Source of the DNA: an uncultured Alphaproteobacteria bacterium
Lineage (GTDB): Bacteria; Pseudomonadota; Alphaproteobacteria; RF32; CAG-239
NCBI GenBank assembly: GCA_944393205.1
Contig: CALXZI010000013.1
Location: forward strand, 1-34,498
Direction of reading: 5' to 3'
Length of the DNA stretch: 34,498 bases
Part shown: in pieces, positions 23,444-31,351 of the stretch
How the letters are laid out: each line of letters opens with the position of its first letter
How positions within the stretch are numbered: the stretch's first letter is position 1
Translations under genes and position numbers: made by a program
The notes under the pieces: model-generated
Told to the model about the DNA's origin: nothing
Databases searched by the model: none
What the model saw: only the letters and a program-made list of their open reading frames with translations

Positions 23444-24321
23444 TACCTTACCTCGCACTCGTCCGCATTCAAAAACACCTTTCCGCCAATCGGCAAAACA
23501 TATCGTTCCTTTTGATGCCCGTAAGCAAAATCTGCCATGACCGGAACTTTGAGACTTGTTGCAAAATCTTGTAAAATTTCTTCCACCGTTCCGTCTCCGA
23601 CATCAGCTTCCACACATTTCACAAATCGTCCGAACACTATTCCTTTAATTTCGGAAAATCCTGTTTGTAAACTAATTTGCTTAAGCATTCGTTCTATCTG
23701 ATATGTTTTTTCTCCGATATCTTCAAGCAGTAAAATTTTATCTCTTAAATCCGGAAAATAGGGTGTTCCGCACAAACTGCAAAAAACACTTAAACACCCG
23801 CCAACCATTACACCTTCCGTTTTGCCTTTGTTAAGACAAACGCCGCCTTTAACGCATTGTTCGGTACCTGCAAAAATCTTCATCAAAGATTCCTCGGTTT
23901 GTTTGTCAAGCGAACCATCTTTAAAATCATAAACCGGTAGAAATCCTGTATAAGAAACATTTCCGGTTTTGACATAAAGTGCATTTTGCAATGCCGTTGT
24001 ATCGCTTAATCCAAATATGGGTTTGGAAGCCTTGGCAACATTTTCATAATTAATTTTATCAAGAAGTTGTAAACAACCGGCACCGCCGCGCATACAAAAA
24101 ACAGCTTTAATATCAGGTCTTGAAAAGCATTCATTGATATCAGCCGCACGTTCTGCAATTGTTCCGCCCATATTTCGGTACAATGCAAAAACATGCGGCA
24201 TCAATTCTACTTTAATATTTTTTTCCTCAAACCAGTTTAAAGCTGCTTTAATGTCTTTTTCCGTGATTGATGATGACGGCGACACAAAAGCAACTTTATC
24301 ATCTTGGTTGATTAAAGCCAT
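23440..24321 (-). CDS. ldcA: LD-carboxypeptidase, S66 family
   Basis: LdcA removes the terminal D-Ala from cytoplasmic murein tetrapeptides during peptidoglycan recycling. The 293-residue protein (start ATG at 24321, with GGAAGGA upstream) keeps the whole catalytic triad: Ser106 in GLSDTT, a Glu in LLLEDIGEK, and a His in FAYGHQKE. The substrate loop CMRGGAG is also present. An earlier in-frame start would extend into the previous gene and is not needed. Its ATG overlaps the TAA of the Mur ligase (TAATG), so the two are coupled. There is no signal peptide, consistent with cytoplasmic action. Confidence 0.92.
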   Translation of the reverse strand: MALINQDDKVAFVSPSSSITEKDIKAALNWFEEKNIKVELMPHVFALYRNMGGTIAERAADINECFSRPDIKAVFCMRGGAGCLQLLDKINYENVAKASKPIFGLSDTTALQNALYVKTGNVSYTGFLPVYDFKDGSLDKQTEESLMKIFAGTEQCVKGGVCLNKGKTEGVMVGGCLSVFCSLCGTPYFPDLRDKILLLEDIGEKTYQIERMLKQISLQTGFSEIKGIVFGRFVKCVEADVGDGTVEEILQDFATSLKVPVMADFAYGHQKERYVLPIGGKVFLNADECEVRY

Positions 24322-25688
24322 TATTTTAATCCTTCCAAAAGTTGATGGCAAAAAATTGGTAAAGAATTGTCTCTAGCACCCATAATAACGATTCTATCAC
24401 CGGACTTTGCCAACTCCAGCAAACGCGTTTTGATTTCTTCCCGTGTTTGATAAAATTCTGCCTTCACCCCTAATGAAACCGCATAATCAACCAAATCTTT
24501 GGAAGAAATATCTCGGGTGACGGTTCCGCCGGCATAATAAATTTCCGGCAAAAACAATCTGTCTTCCGGCAGCATAGCATCTGCAAAGCTTTGGATAATT
24601 TCTTTGCCCATCAAACGCATTGGAGAAAAACCATGCGGTTGAAACATAATTAACAAACGCCCGTCATAATCTCGTAAAGCGCTCATAGAAGCGGCTACTT
24701 TGCTCGGATTATGAGCAAAATCATCAATCACCGTCACACCGTTTCGGCTTCCGATAACATCAAGCCGACGCTTTGTTCCGGTAAAATCTTCCAAAACAGC
24801 GGCGGCTTTAAATTTATCAATTCCGAAAAATTGACAAGTGGCTATTGCCGCCAAAGCGTTAGCCACATTAAAGCAGCCGGGAATTTTAAGTCTAAATTTT
24901 TTATCATCTAATTCATACGAAACCCCATCCGGCAATGGTTGAATATTGCTAGCATACATATCAGCCTTCGGATTTTTGATTGAAAATGTAGTTATGTGCG
25001 GGTTTTTATCCAAAAGCACTTCCGAGTTCACGCAGTCCAAATTAACCACTGCGCCGCCCTTGCCCTTTGCCACAAATGCCGCAAAAATATTTTTCAGTTC
25101 CTCTATGCTTTTATGATCATGTGCAATATTATTAACCACCGCCACATACGGATTGTACTTCTCAATGGAGCCGTCACTCTCGTCAGCTTCTACCACGCAA
25201 ATATCGCCAGAATTTAAAATAACATTCGGAATCCCCGGTTTGTCGGCGTAATTTTTAAGCAAACCGCCATTAATTACCAACGGTTTTTTCCCCAAACGAT
25301 CAAGCACAAAACCTATCATAGCCGTCAAAGTTGTTTTCCCGCTGGTACCACCCACGGCAACGCCATACTTATGCGTATTAAAAATTTCTGCCAACAAATC
25401 CGAGCGCGTTTTTATCGGTATATGCTTTTCAAGGGCGGCCTTGATATCTAAAATACTATCTTCAACCGCGGTTGAAATATACAGACACTCCAAATCTTCA
25501 GTAATTGCCGAACCGTCTTGTGGATAAATTTCAATGCCAACACTTTCCAACGCTTTTTTATACTCTTCATCTTTACCCTGATCAAAGCTACGGTCAGAAC
25601 CTCTGACGTCATAACCTTCCGATTTTAACACTTGTGCTAAAGCACTCAAACCACTACCGGATATACCGCAAAAACTGATTTTTTTCAT
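24321..25688 (-). CDS. Mur ligase, MurC/Mpl-like
   Basis: A 455-residue ATP-dependent amino-acid or peptide ligase of the Mur family. The N-terminal Rossmann domain begins KKISFCGISGSGLSALAQ. The ATP loop is GGTSGKTTLTAM, followed by EADESDGS and NNIAHDHKS. KRRLDVIG and TVIDDFAHNPSKV match MurC and Mpl. FQPHGFSPMRL is closer to MurC, while coupling to an LD-carboxypeptidase argues for Mpl, which reattaches recycled tripeptide to UDP-MurNAc. The P-loop has Ser where both usually have His (GTHGKTT). CAGGAG lies just before the ATG. I cannot decide between MurC, Mpl or a specialised paralog from sequence alone. Confidence 0.85.
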   Translation of the reverse strand: MKKISFCGISGSGLSALAQVLKSEGYDVRGSDRSFDQGKDEEYKKALESVGIEIYPQDGSAITEDLECLYISTAVEDSILDIKAALEKHIPIKTRSDLLAEIFNTHKYGVAVGGTSGKTTLTAMIGFVLDRLGKKPLVINGGLLKNYADKPGIPNVILNSGDICVVEADESDGSIEKYNPYVAVVNNIAHDHKSIEELKNIFAAFVAKGKGGAVVNLDCVNSEVLLDKNPHITTFSIKNPKADMYASNIQPLPDGVSYELDDKKFRLKIPGCFNVANALAAIATCQFFGIDKFKAAAVLEDFTGTKRRLDVIGSRNGVTVIDDFAHNPSKVAASMSALRDYDGRLLIMFQPHGFSPMRLMGKEIIQSFADAMLPEDRLFLPEIYYAGGTVTRDISSKDLVDYAVSLGVKAEFYQTREEIKTRLLELAKSGDRIVIMGARDNSLPIFCHQLLEGLK

Positions 25689-25705
25689 ATTAGGCTCTCC
25701 TGTTT

Positions 25706-26527
25706 TTATAAAGCATTATAAAGTTCTTCCATTTCTTTACGACCTGCCGTCAAATTTTTATAATCAACCACAATATAGGTTTGATTATGACCATCGGCAA
25801 GCAACGCCAGCGTAACACCGACTGTTTCATTTTCAAAAGTAGCGTATAGAGTTGTTTCTCCGTTAACCAATTTTTGTAAAAACCCTTCGCCGCCTTTGGG
25901 CAACTCTTGTTGAACGCTTTTAAGCGCTTGTGTTCCATCGGGATTAACAACCGTTTCATCCGCATTAACCAGAGCGGGTGTATAAAACTCATGCGCATTG
26001 CCATATTTTTTTGCCAACAATTTATAATATTTGTCATATTCTTTTAAACCTTTGGCGGCTGTGCTATCGTCATCAATCAACTTACCATATGCCGCAATCC
26101 GCCATAAAGCGTCATCTTCACCAAAACTAACCAAAACTTCGCGAAAATCGGAAACCGGATTCGGCAGATTAGTCGCAATATATGAATTCGGCATATCTTT
26201 TTGGGCAATCGGTTCCAAATAAACCTTTAAATATTCTATTTCCTCAACTGTCGCCAACCATTTCAACCCCAAAGGCGCTGGTTCGCGAACAATCGGTGTT
26301 ACTTTTTCGGTTTCAACTTTTTCCACACGTAATTTTTTGCGTTCAACTTTTAAAACTTTCGGTTTGCTGTCCAGAATTTTTCCGGCATTAAACTGTCCGC
26401 TAATGCTTGCTTTTTCTTGTTTTATTTCTTCTGGTTCAATCAAATCTCCGAAAAAATCATCAGCAGCATAAGTTTTCCCACTCAAAATAAAAGCTGTTAA
26501 TATGGCAAGACCCCAAATTTTTTTCAT
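25706..26527 (-). CDS. Secreted hypothetical protein, 273 aa
   Basis: Starts at ATG 26527, with AAGGAG just upstream; the longer frame to 26572 would cover the palindromic operator. A clear signal peptide (MKKIWGLAILTAFILSGKTYA) ends before ADDFF, so the mature protein is periplasmic. The rest has a charged linker around residues 45-80 (LKVERKKLRVEKVETEKV) and a globular C-terminal part with VVVNPDGTQ-like and NQTYIVVDYKNL segments. I recognise no domain. It is the first gene of an operon with the Mur ligase (17-base gap) and LD-carboxypeptidase, which suggests a role in cell-envelope maintenance. Confidence 0.72.
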   Translation of the reverse strand: MKKIWGLAILTAFILSGKTYAADDFFGDLIEPEEIKQEKASISGQFNAGKILDSKPKVLKVERKKLRVEKVETEKVTPIVREPAPLGLKWLATVEEIEYLKVYLEPIAQKDMPNSYIATNLPNPVSDFREVLVSFGEDDALWRIAAYGKLIDDDSTAAKGLKEYDKYYKLLAKKYGNAHEFYTPALVNADETVVNPDGTQALKSVQQELPKGGEGFLQKLVNGETTLYATFENETVGVTLALLADGHNQTYIVVDYKNLTAGRKEMEELYNAL

Positions 26528-26553
26528 AAAAAACTCCTTGTATCTTAAAGAAA

Positions 26554-26576
26554 AAAATTGAACACTGTTCAATTTT
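26554..26576. promoter_or_regulatory. Perfect palindrome, likely TetR-family operator
   Basis: AAAATTGAAC (26554-26563) and GTTCAATTTT (26567-26576) are exact inverted repeats separated by ACT. The palindrome lies in the 105-base divergent region between the secreted-protein operon and the TetR gene, 27 bases from one start codon and 57 from the other. Size and symmetry match TetR-family operators. Confidence 0.75.
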
Positions 26577-26632
26577 GTTATATATGGTAAATATATTATA
26601 CGTAATTCGTTAATTTAAATATAAGATTTGAC

Positions 26633-27226
26633 ATGAATAAAGACAACATACAAGAAAATTTGGTCAACAAAGGTCGGGAGCTTATTCAAGAAAAAGGCGC
26701 CGAATTTTTAACAGCCAGAAAACTTTCCGATGCTTCCGGCTATTCGGTTGGCACGATTTATAACCAATTTGGAAATATGGATAATTTTATTCTTATTCAA
26801 AATTACCTTACTTTAGACGCTTTATATGCCCGTCTGGCCAAATTGCGAGCCGCCGGTACCGCCTACCAACGCCTTAACCTTTACACGCAGGAATTTATAG
26901 ATTTTGTTTTGGAAAATAAAAATTTATGGTTTTTGGTGCATAATTTTCACCTACATAATAACAACCGCCGTTTTTCCAAAATTTATCTGCGCCGTGTGGT
27001 ACAAATAACCCAACTGGTTGAAAGTGCATTTAAAGCGCTTTTTCCAAACATTCCGCTGCCGGAACGGATTTTATCGTTGCAGGTTTTGTGGCTGTCTTTG
27101 TTTTCATTAAGCGCTTTTTTAACAACGGATACTCTGGACAGTTTCAGTAAAATTAACAAACGTTCCTTATGTGAACTGCTGTTAAACACCTATCTGGCCG
27201 GTATGAAAGTTTTGGAAAAACTCTAA
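26633..27226 (+). CDS. TetR/AcrR-family transcriptional regulator
   Basis: A 197-residue DNA-binding repressor. The helix-turn-helix lies at about residues 26-47 (LTARKLSDASGYSVGTIYNQ), the standard TetR N-terminal position. The C-terminal domain is helical and ligand-specific, with a His-rich stretch HNFHLHNNN near residue 103 that could take part in ligand or metal binding. It is divergent from the secreted-protein/Mur-ligase/ldcA operon and shares with it the palindrome at 26554-26576. It is followed 13 bases later by a membrane HExxH gene, so it may control both directions. The inducer is unknown. Confidence 0.9.
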   Translation: MNKDNIQENLVNKGRELIQEKGAEFLTARKLSDASGYSVGTIYNQFGNMDNFILIQNYLTLDALYARLAKLRAAGTAYQRLNLYTQEFIDFVLENKNLWFLVHNFHLHNNNRRFSKIYLRRVVQITQLVESAFKALFPNIPLPERILSLQVLWLSLFSLSAFLTTDTLDSFSKINKRSLCELLLNTYLAGMKVLEKL

Positions 27227-27239
27227 ATACGGAGCGTTT

Positions 27240-27797
27240 ATGGATTTTATCAAGCTTTTCTTTTACAAAATCTGTTTATTCTTAAACAGCCCCGAAACCT
27301 TAAGTATGGTGGTTAACAACCGCTTTTTATTAATACTGCTTGTTATCGTTTTGCTAAAAATGAAATATGCCACCTATTCCAGTATGTGGATAAGCGCTCT
27401 TATCAACATTCCGGGAACAATTTTACATGAAAGTATGCATTTTATTGTAGGCCTTCTGCTCAACGCCTATCCCACCAGTTTTGACTTAATTCCCCGTAAA
27501 GATGGATTCGGTAATTATGTGATGGGCAGCGTCGGTTTTCGTAACGTGACTTTTTACAACGCTCTTCCTGCAGCTTTAGCGCCTTTGTTTTTGTTACCAA
27601 TCGGTTATTTTTTTAACCGTTGGTATTTTAGCAACGTTGATATTTCTTTGCTAAATTATCTTTTATATATTTTATTACAAACTGTCATTATTGAAAATGC
27701 GGTTCCTTCTGCAACAGATTTCAAAGTCGGTTTTTCTTATCCTGCCGGTCTTTTGCTATACGGTGCTATTTTTGTTTTAGCTGTTATTTTCATATAA
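27240..27797 (+). CDS. Integral membrane HExxH protein, M50-like, copy 2
   Basis: A 185-residue membrane protein with about five hydrophobic segments and HESMH at 63-67 within the hydrophobic stretch GTILHESMHFIVGLLL. Asp160 in PSATDFKVG could be the third zinc ligand, and the preceding ENAVP resembles the Asn-x-x-Pro of M50 proteases. Spacing between HExxH and the Asp (97 residues) is nearly the same as in the protein at 22781 (91). GSVGF near residue 98 also matches its GEMGF. GGAG precedes the ATG. It lies in one operon after tetR and before the chromate-transport pair. Function as a protease is inferred from motif only. Confidence 0.72.
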   Translation: MDFIKLFFYKICLFLNSPETLSMVVNNRFLLILLVIVLLKMKYATYSSMWISALINIPGTILHESMHFIVGLLLNAYPTSFDLIPRKDGFGNYVMGSVGFRNVTFYNALPAALAPLFLLPIGYFFNRWYFSNVDISLLNYLLYILLQTVIIENAVPSATDFKVGFSYPAGLLLYGAIFVLAVIFI

Positions 27798-27812
27798 AAG
27801 GACCCTTAAAAA

Positions 27813-28394
27813 ATGAAGATTTTATGGAAGCTTTTTGCCTCATTTTTCAAAACCGGATTATTTACCTTCGGCGGCGGCTATGCCATGCTTCCGCTTTTAA
27901 AAGCCGAAGTGGTTGAAAAACAAAAATGGGCAACCGAAGACGAACTGTTGGATTATTTTTCCATCGGTCAATGCACACCGGGAATTATAGCTGTAAATGT
28001 TTCCACTTTTTGCGGTTATAAGCTCAAAGGCGTCATTGGTGCCATTACCGCCACCACCGCTATTATTTTACCTTCTTTGATTATCATTACCTTAATTGCC
28101 GCCGTGCTGGAAAAATATATACATCTGCCTACCGTTGCCAGCGCTTTTGCCGGAATACGCTTGGGCGTAACCGCCCTGCTCGTCAATTTGATTTTTGACA
28201 TGGGCAAAAAGATTTTTACAAAAAATCCGCATTGGCGGTTGCACGCCATTATTTTTGCCATCGCTTTTGCCTTGTTGATGTTCGGCGATGTCTCCGCCGT
28301 TTTGATTGTGATTATGGCGGCGGTTTTCGGTTTTATTCCGGAATTGTTCGGTAAAAATAAAATCCCTTTTATCAAAGGGGGAAATAAAAAATGA
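27813..28394 (+). CDS. Chromate transporter, N-terminal-type single-domain subunit
   Basis: A 193-residue short-chain CHR-family membrane protein, with GLFTFGGGYAMLPLLKAEVV at the N-terminus and the family motif QCTPGIIAVNVSTFCGYK. In short-chain systems two homologous halves, encoded by adjacent genes, form the transporter that long ChrA proteins carry as one chain. Physiological substrate may be chromate, sulfate-like anions or something else; many members have not been tested. AAAGGA lies upstream. Its TGA overlaps the ATG of the next gene (ATGA at 28391-28394), so the halves are made in step. Confidence 0.9.
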   Translation: MKILWKLFASFFKTGLFTFGGGYAMLPLLKAEVVEKQKWATEDELLDYFSIGQCTPGIIAVNVSTFCGYKLKGVIGAITATTAIILPSLIIITLIAAVLEKYIHLPTVASAFAGIRLGVTALLVNLIFDMGKKIFTKNPHWRLHAIIFAIAFALLMFGDVSAVLIVIMAAVFGFIPELFGKNKIPFIKGGNKK

Positions 28395-28909
28395 TTTACT
28401 GGCTTTTGTTTTATGAATTTTTCAAAATAGGATTGTTTGCCATTGGAGGTGGTGCAGTCACCATTCCTTTTTTGTTTGATTTGGGCGAAAAATACCATTG
28501 GTTTACCACCGAACAGTTGGTTAATATGATTGCCGTTTCAGAATCCACCCCCGGTCCGTTGGGGGTAAATATGGCAACTTTTACTGGTTATCAAACCGCC
28601 GGCGTTTTAGGCGGTATCATTGCCACATTTGGGCTAACGCTGCCTTCCGTCATCATTATTATCTTAATTGCCAAACTGCTAAACCGTTTTGCTGATAATG
28701 CTTATGTACAAACCTTGCTTGCTTCAATCCGCCCCGGTGTTTTGGCTTTAATTATCTTTGCCGGTTGGCAAATTGCCCGCATCAGCATCACCAGCTGGTT
28801 GTCTGCCGCCATTTTTGCCGGCATTTTAGTTGCCAACCGCTTTTTCAAATCAAGTCCGATTTTTTATATTCTTTTGTCGGCAATTATTGGTATTGTCTTG
28901 CAATTATAG
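28391..28909 (+). CDS. Chromate transporter, C-terminal-type single-domain subunit
   Basis: The 172-residue partner of the preceding gene. It shows the CHR signature GLFAIGGGAVTIPFLFDLGE and SESTPGPLGVNMATFTGYQ, followed by four to five membrane segments. Overlap with the upstream gene implies translational coupling and a heterodimer. The pair is the end of the tetR - HExxH protein - CHR - CHR operon. A direct role in chromate resistance is only one possibility. Confidence 0.9.
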   Translation: MIYWLLFYEFFKIGLFAIGGGAVTIPFLFDLGEKYHWFTTEQLVNMIAVSESTPGPLGVNMATFTGYQTAGVLGGIIATFGLTLPSVIIIILIAKLLNRFADNAYVQTLLASIRPGVLALIIFAGWQIARISITSWLSAAIFAGILVANRFFKSSPIFYILLSAIIGIVLQL

Positions 28910-28945
28910 ACTTTATGCATATAAATAAAGAGTAAGGAGATAAAC

Positions 28946-29962
28946 ATGAAAGATACGGATACGATTTATGATGTCGTTGGCATCGGCAACGCGATGGTTG
29001 ACGTTTTAGCCAAAGTCGGCGACGGCTTTTTGACCGAAAGAAACTTGCACAAAGGCGGCATGACCTTACTTGATGCCGCCACCGCCGGTAAAATCTACCA
29101 AGATATAGTTCCCGAGCGAGAAGTTTCCGGCGGTTCGGCCGCCAACACTGTTGCCGGCATGGCCTCGTTAGGAGCGGATTGCGCTTTTATCGGCAAAGTT
29201 CATGATGATGAACTCGGGCAAGATTTCCGCCGCGACATCGGCGCCGCCGGTATAGATTTCTTTACCCCGCCATTGTTAGAAGGCCCCGCCACCGGACGTA
29301 GCATTGTTTTGGTCACCCCTGATGCTGAACGCTCCATGTTTACATACTTGGGCGCCGCCACCCGTTTGACCGCCGATGACATAGATGAAAACATCATTAA
29401 AGCCTCAAAATACGTCTATCTTGAAGGCTACCTTTGGGATGAAGATAGTTCTAAAGAAGCTGTTTTAAAAGCTTGCGAAATTGCGCATAAATACAACCGC
29501 AAAGTGGCTTTTACACTTTCCGACAAAGGCTGTATCGCTCGTCATCAACCCTCTATGCTGGATTTGATTAAAGACCACGTAGATATTCTGTTTGCCAATG
29601 AAAAAGAAATCAAAACTTTGTTTGATAATGATGATTTTATGACAACGCTTGATTTAATTAAACCGATGGTAGAAATTGCTGCCGTCACCCGCGACGCCCG
29701 CGGTTCGGTAATTGTTAACGGTCGGGTTAAAATCTTTGTGGAAGCCGAAAAAATTGATAATGTGGTGGATTCCACCGGCGCCGGCGATATGTATGCCGCC
29801 GGATTTTTATACGGCATGAACACCGACCGCAGCCTTGGCACCTGCGCTATGATCGGCAGCATTGCTGCCTCGGAAATCATCACACATTACGGCGCCCGTC
29901 CGGAAGTTTCGCTGCGTGGCTTTGTTCGCAACAAACTGTTGCAATACGGCAAGAAGTTTTAA
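28946..29962 (+). CDS. PfkB-family carbohydrate/nucleoside kinase, adenosine kinase-like
   Basis: A 338-residue ribokinase-fold kinase. YDVVGIGNAMVDVLA at the N-terminus and GGSAANTVAGMASLGAD are substrate-binding regions. DSTGAGDMYAAGF at 275-287 is the PfkB signature with Asp281 as catalytic base. Close relatives in alphaproteobacteria are annotated as adenosine kinase, which would convert adenosine to AMP; a sugar substrate cannot be excluded. TAAGGAGA precedes the ATG. The gene stands just before truB, separated by 91 bases in which I see no terminator. Confidence 0.9.
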   Translation: MKDTDTIYDVVGIGNAMVDVLAKVGDGFLTERNLHKGGMTLLDAATAGKIYQDIVPEREVSGGSAANTVAGMASLGADCAFIGKVHDDELGQDFRRDIGAAGIDFFTPPLLEGPATGRSIVLVTPDAERSMFTYLGAATRLTADDIDENIIKASKYVYLEGYLWDEDSSKEAVLKACEIAHKYNRKVAFTLSDKGCIARHQPSMLDLIKDHVDILFANEKEIKTLFDNDDFMTTLDLIKPMVEIAAVTRDARGSVIVNGRVKIFVEAEKIDNVVDSTGAGDMYAAGFLYGMNTDRSLGTCAMIGSIAASEIITHYGARPEVSLRGFVRNKLLQYGKKF

Positions 29963-30053
29963 CTTTTCAAAAATCCGTCATCATGTGTCACTCTTGTTTC
30001 CAAATACAACACCGCAACCATCGGACAGATAAAAAATCATAAAAAGGTAAAAC

Positions 30054-30962
30054 ATGAAACGTACCAAACACAAAAACATTAACGGTTGGCTGATTGTTGA
30101 CAAACCGGCCGGCATCGGCTCCACCGATGTGGTTAATCAAACCCGCCGGCTGCTTGATGCCAATAAGAACGGACACGCCGGCACGCTGGACCCTTTTGCC
30201 ACCGGCGTTTTGCCGATTGCCTTTGGCGAAGCAACCAAGCTTATTCCGTATGTAACCGACGGCACCAAAGAATATGAATTTACTTTAAAATTCGGCACCG
30301 CCACCAACACCGATGACACCGAGGGTGAAATCACCGCCCGCTCCGATATTATCCCATCAAGGGAACAGATTTTATCCGTTTTGCCGCAATTTACCGGTAC
30401 GATTTTCCAAGTTCCGCCGGCTTATTCGGCAATTAAAATCAACGGCGAGCGCGCCTACAAACTTGCCCGCAAAGGCGAAGATGTCAATATGCCGCCCCGC
30501 GAAGTAAAAATTTACAATTTGGATTTGCTCAAACAAATAAGTGCCGATTCGTTTTATTTTCGCGTACAATGCTCCAAAGGCACTTACATTCGCTCTTTAG
30601 GGCGCGATATTGCCTTAAAACTCGGCTCTTGCGGTCATCTGGAAACCCTGCGGCGCACAAAATGCGCGATTTTTACGCTTTCAGATACGATTTTGCTGGA
30701 AAATTTAAAAAATATGGTGTATGAAGAAGAACGACTATCATTACTTTTGCCGATTGAGACGTCACTGCGCGACATCGCGGTGATTGCCGTTTCGGCGGAA
30801 GATGCTGTCAAATTAAGGCATGGCCAGAGCGTTTCGCCAAAATCCTATAATGTTAAAAACCTTATCGGAAAAGTTGCGGTCGCCAAATGCGATGATTGTT
30901 TGACAGCCGTCGTGAAGATTGAAACGGGGAAAATTTCTCCGATTCGTGTGTTTAATTTTTAA
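30054..30962 (+). CDS. truB: tRNA pseudouridine(55) synthase
   Basis: TruB makes pseudouridine 55 in the T-loop of tRNAs. At 302 residues it has the normal length. The catalytic Asp46 lies in [16 protein letters not shown]. The substrate-binding blocks [20 protein letters not shown] and [15 protein letters not shown] are present, as is a C-terminal PUA-like region. AAAGGT precedes the ATG. rpsO starts 16 bases after the stop; truB-rpsO-pnp is a conserved order across proteobacteria. Confidence 0.96.
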   Translation: MKRTKHKNINGWLIVDKPAGIGSTDVVNQTRRLLDANKNGHAGTLDPFATGVLPIAFGEATKLIPYVTDGTKEYEFTLKFGTATNTDDTEGEITARSDIIPSREQILSVLPQFTGTIFQVPPAYSAIKINGERAYKLARKGEDVNMPPREVKIYNLDLLKQISADSFYFRVQCSKGTYIRSLGRDIALKLGSCGHLETLRRTKCAIFTLSDTILLENLKNMVYEEERLSLLLPIETSLRDIAVIAVSAEDAVKLRHGQSVSPKSYNVKNLIGKVAVAKCDDCLTAVVKIETGKISPIRVFNF

Positions 30963-30978
30963 AAAAGGAAATTTTAAG

Positions 30979-31248
30979 ATGTCGATTACAAACGAACAAA
31001 AACAAGAAATTGTTGCAAAATATGGTACAAAGCCGAATGATACCGGTTCTCCGGAAGTCCAGATTGCTATTTGGACATACCGCATCAATTCTTTGATTGA
31101 ACACTTCAATGTTCATAAAAAAGATTTGCACTCCCGCTTGGGGTTGATGAAAATGGTCAGCCGCCGGCGTCACCTTTTGGACCACTTGAAATCCAAGAGC
31201 GAAGACCGTTATCAGGCAATCATCAAAAAACTGGATTTGCGTAAGTAA
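30979..31248 (+). CDS. rpsO: 30S ribosomal protein S15
   Basis: S15 is an early-binding 30S protein that organises the 16S rRNA central domain. The start at 30979 gives the canonical 89 residues ([16 protein letters not shown]); a longer frame upstream overlaps truB and is not used. AAGGAAAT lies upstream. The signature [20 protein letters not shown] is complete. It is probably cotranscribed with truB and, by partial readthrough of the hairpin after it, with pnp. Confidence 0.98.
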   Translation: MSITNEQKQEIVAKYGTKPNDTGSPEVQIAIWTYRINSLIEHFNVHKKDLHSRLGLMKMVSRRRHLLDHLKSKSEDRYQAIIKKLDLRK

Positions 31249-31263
31249 TAACAGACAGGTTAA

Positions 31264-31294
31264 AAAACTGCGGGGCATGGGGCTCCGCAGTTTT
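31264..31294 (+). terminator. Hairpin terminator between rpsO and pnp
   Basis: AAAACTGCGG (31264-31273) pairs with CCGCAGTTTT (31285-31294) around an 11-base loop, but only four T residues follow before ATAAAA. It is probably leaky, in keeping with readthrough into pnp known in other bacteria. Confidence 0.65.
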
Positions 31295-31301
31295 ATAAAA
31301 T

Positions 31302-31318
31302 CCTGACATTTTGTCAGG
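31302..31318 (+). promoter_or_regulatory. Hairpin in the pnp leader
   Basis: CCTGACA and TGTCAGG form a perfect 7-bp stem with a 3-base loop, 33 bases before the pnp start codon. In enterobacteria a leader hairpin cut by RNase III lets PNPase repress its own mRNA; this shorter stem is in the corresponding place. The role here is inference. Confidence 0.4.
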
Positions 31319-31351
31319 TGAGGTTTATAGGAAAAGAGAAAGGTAGAAAAT

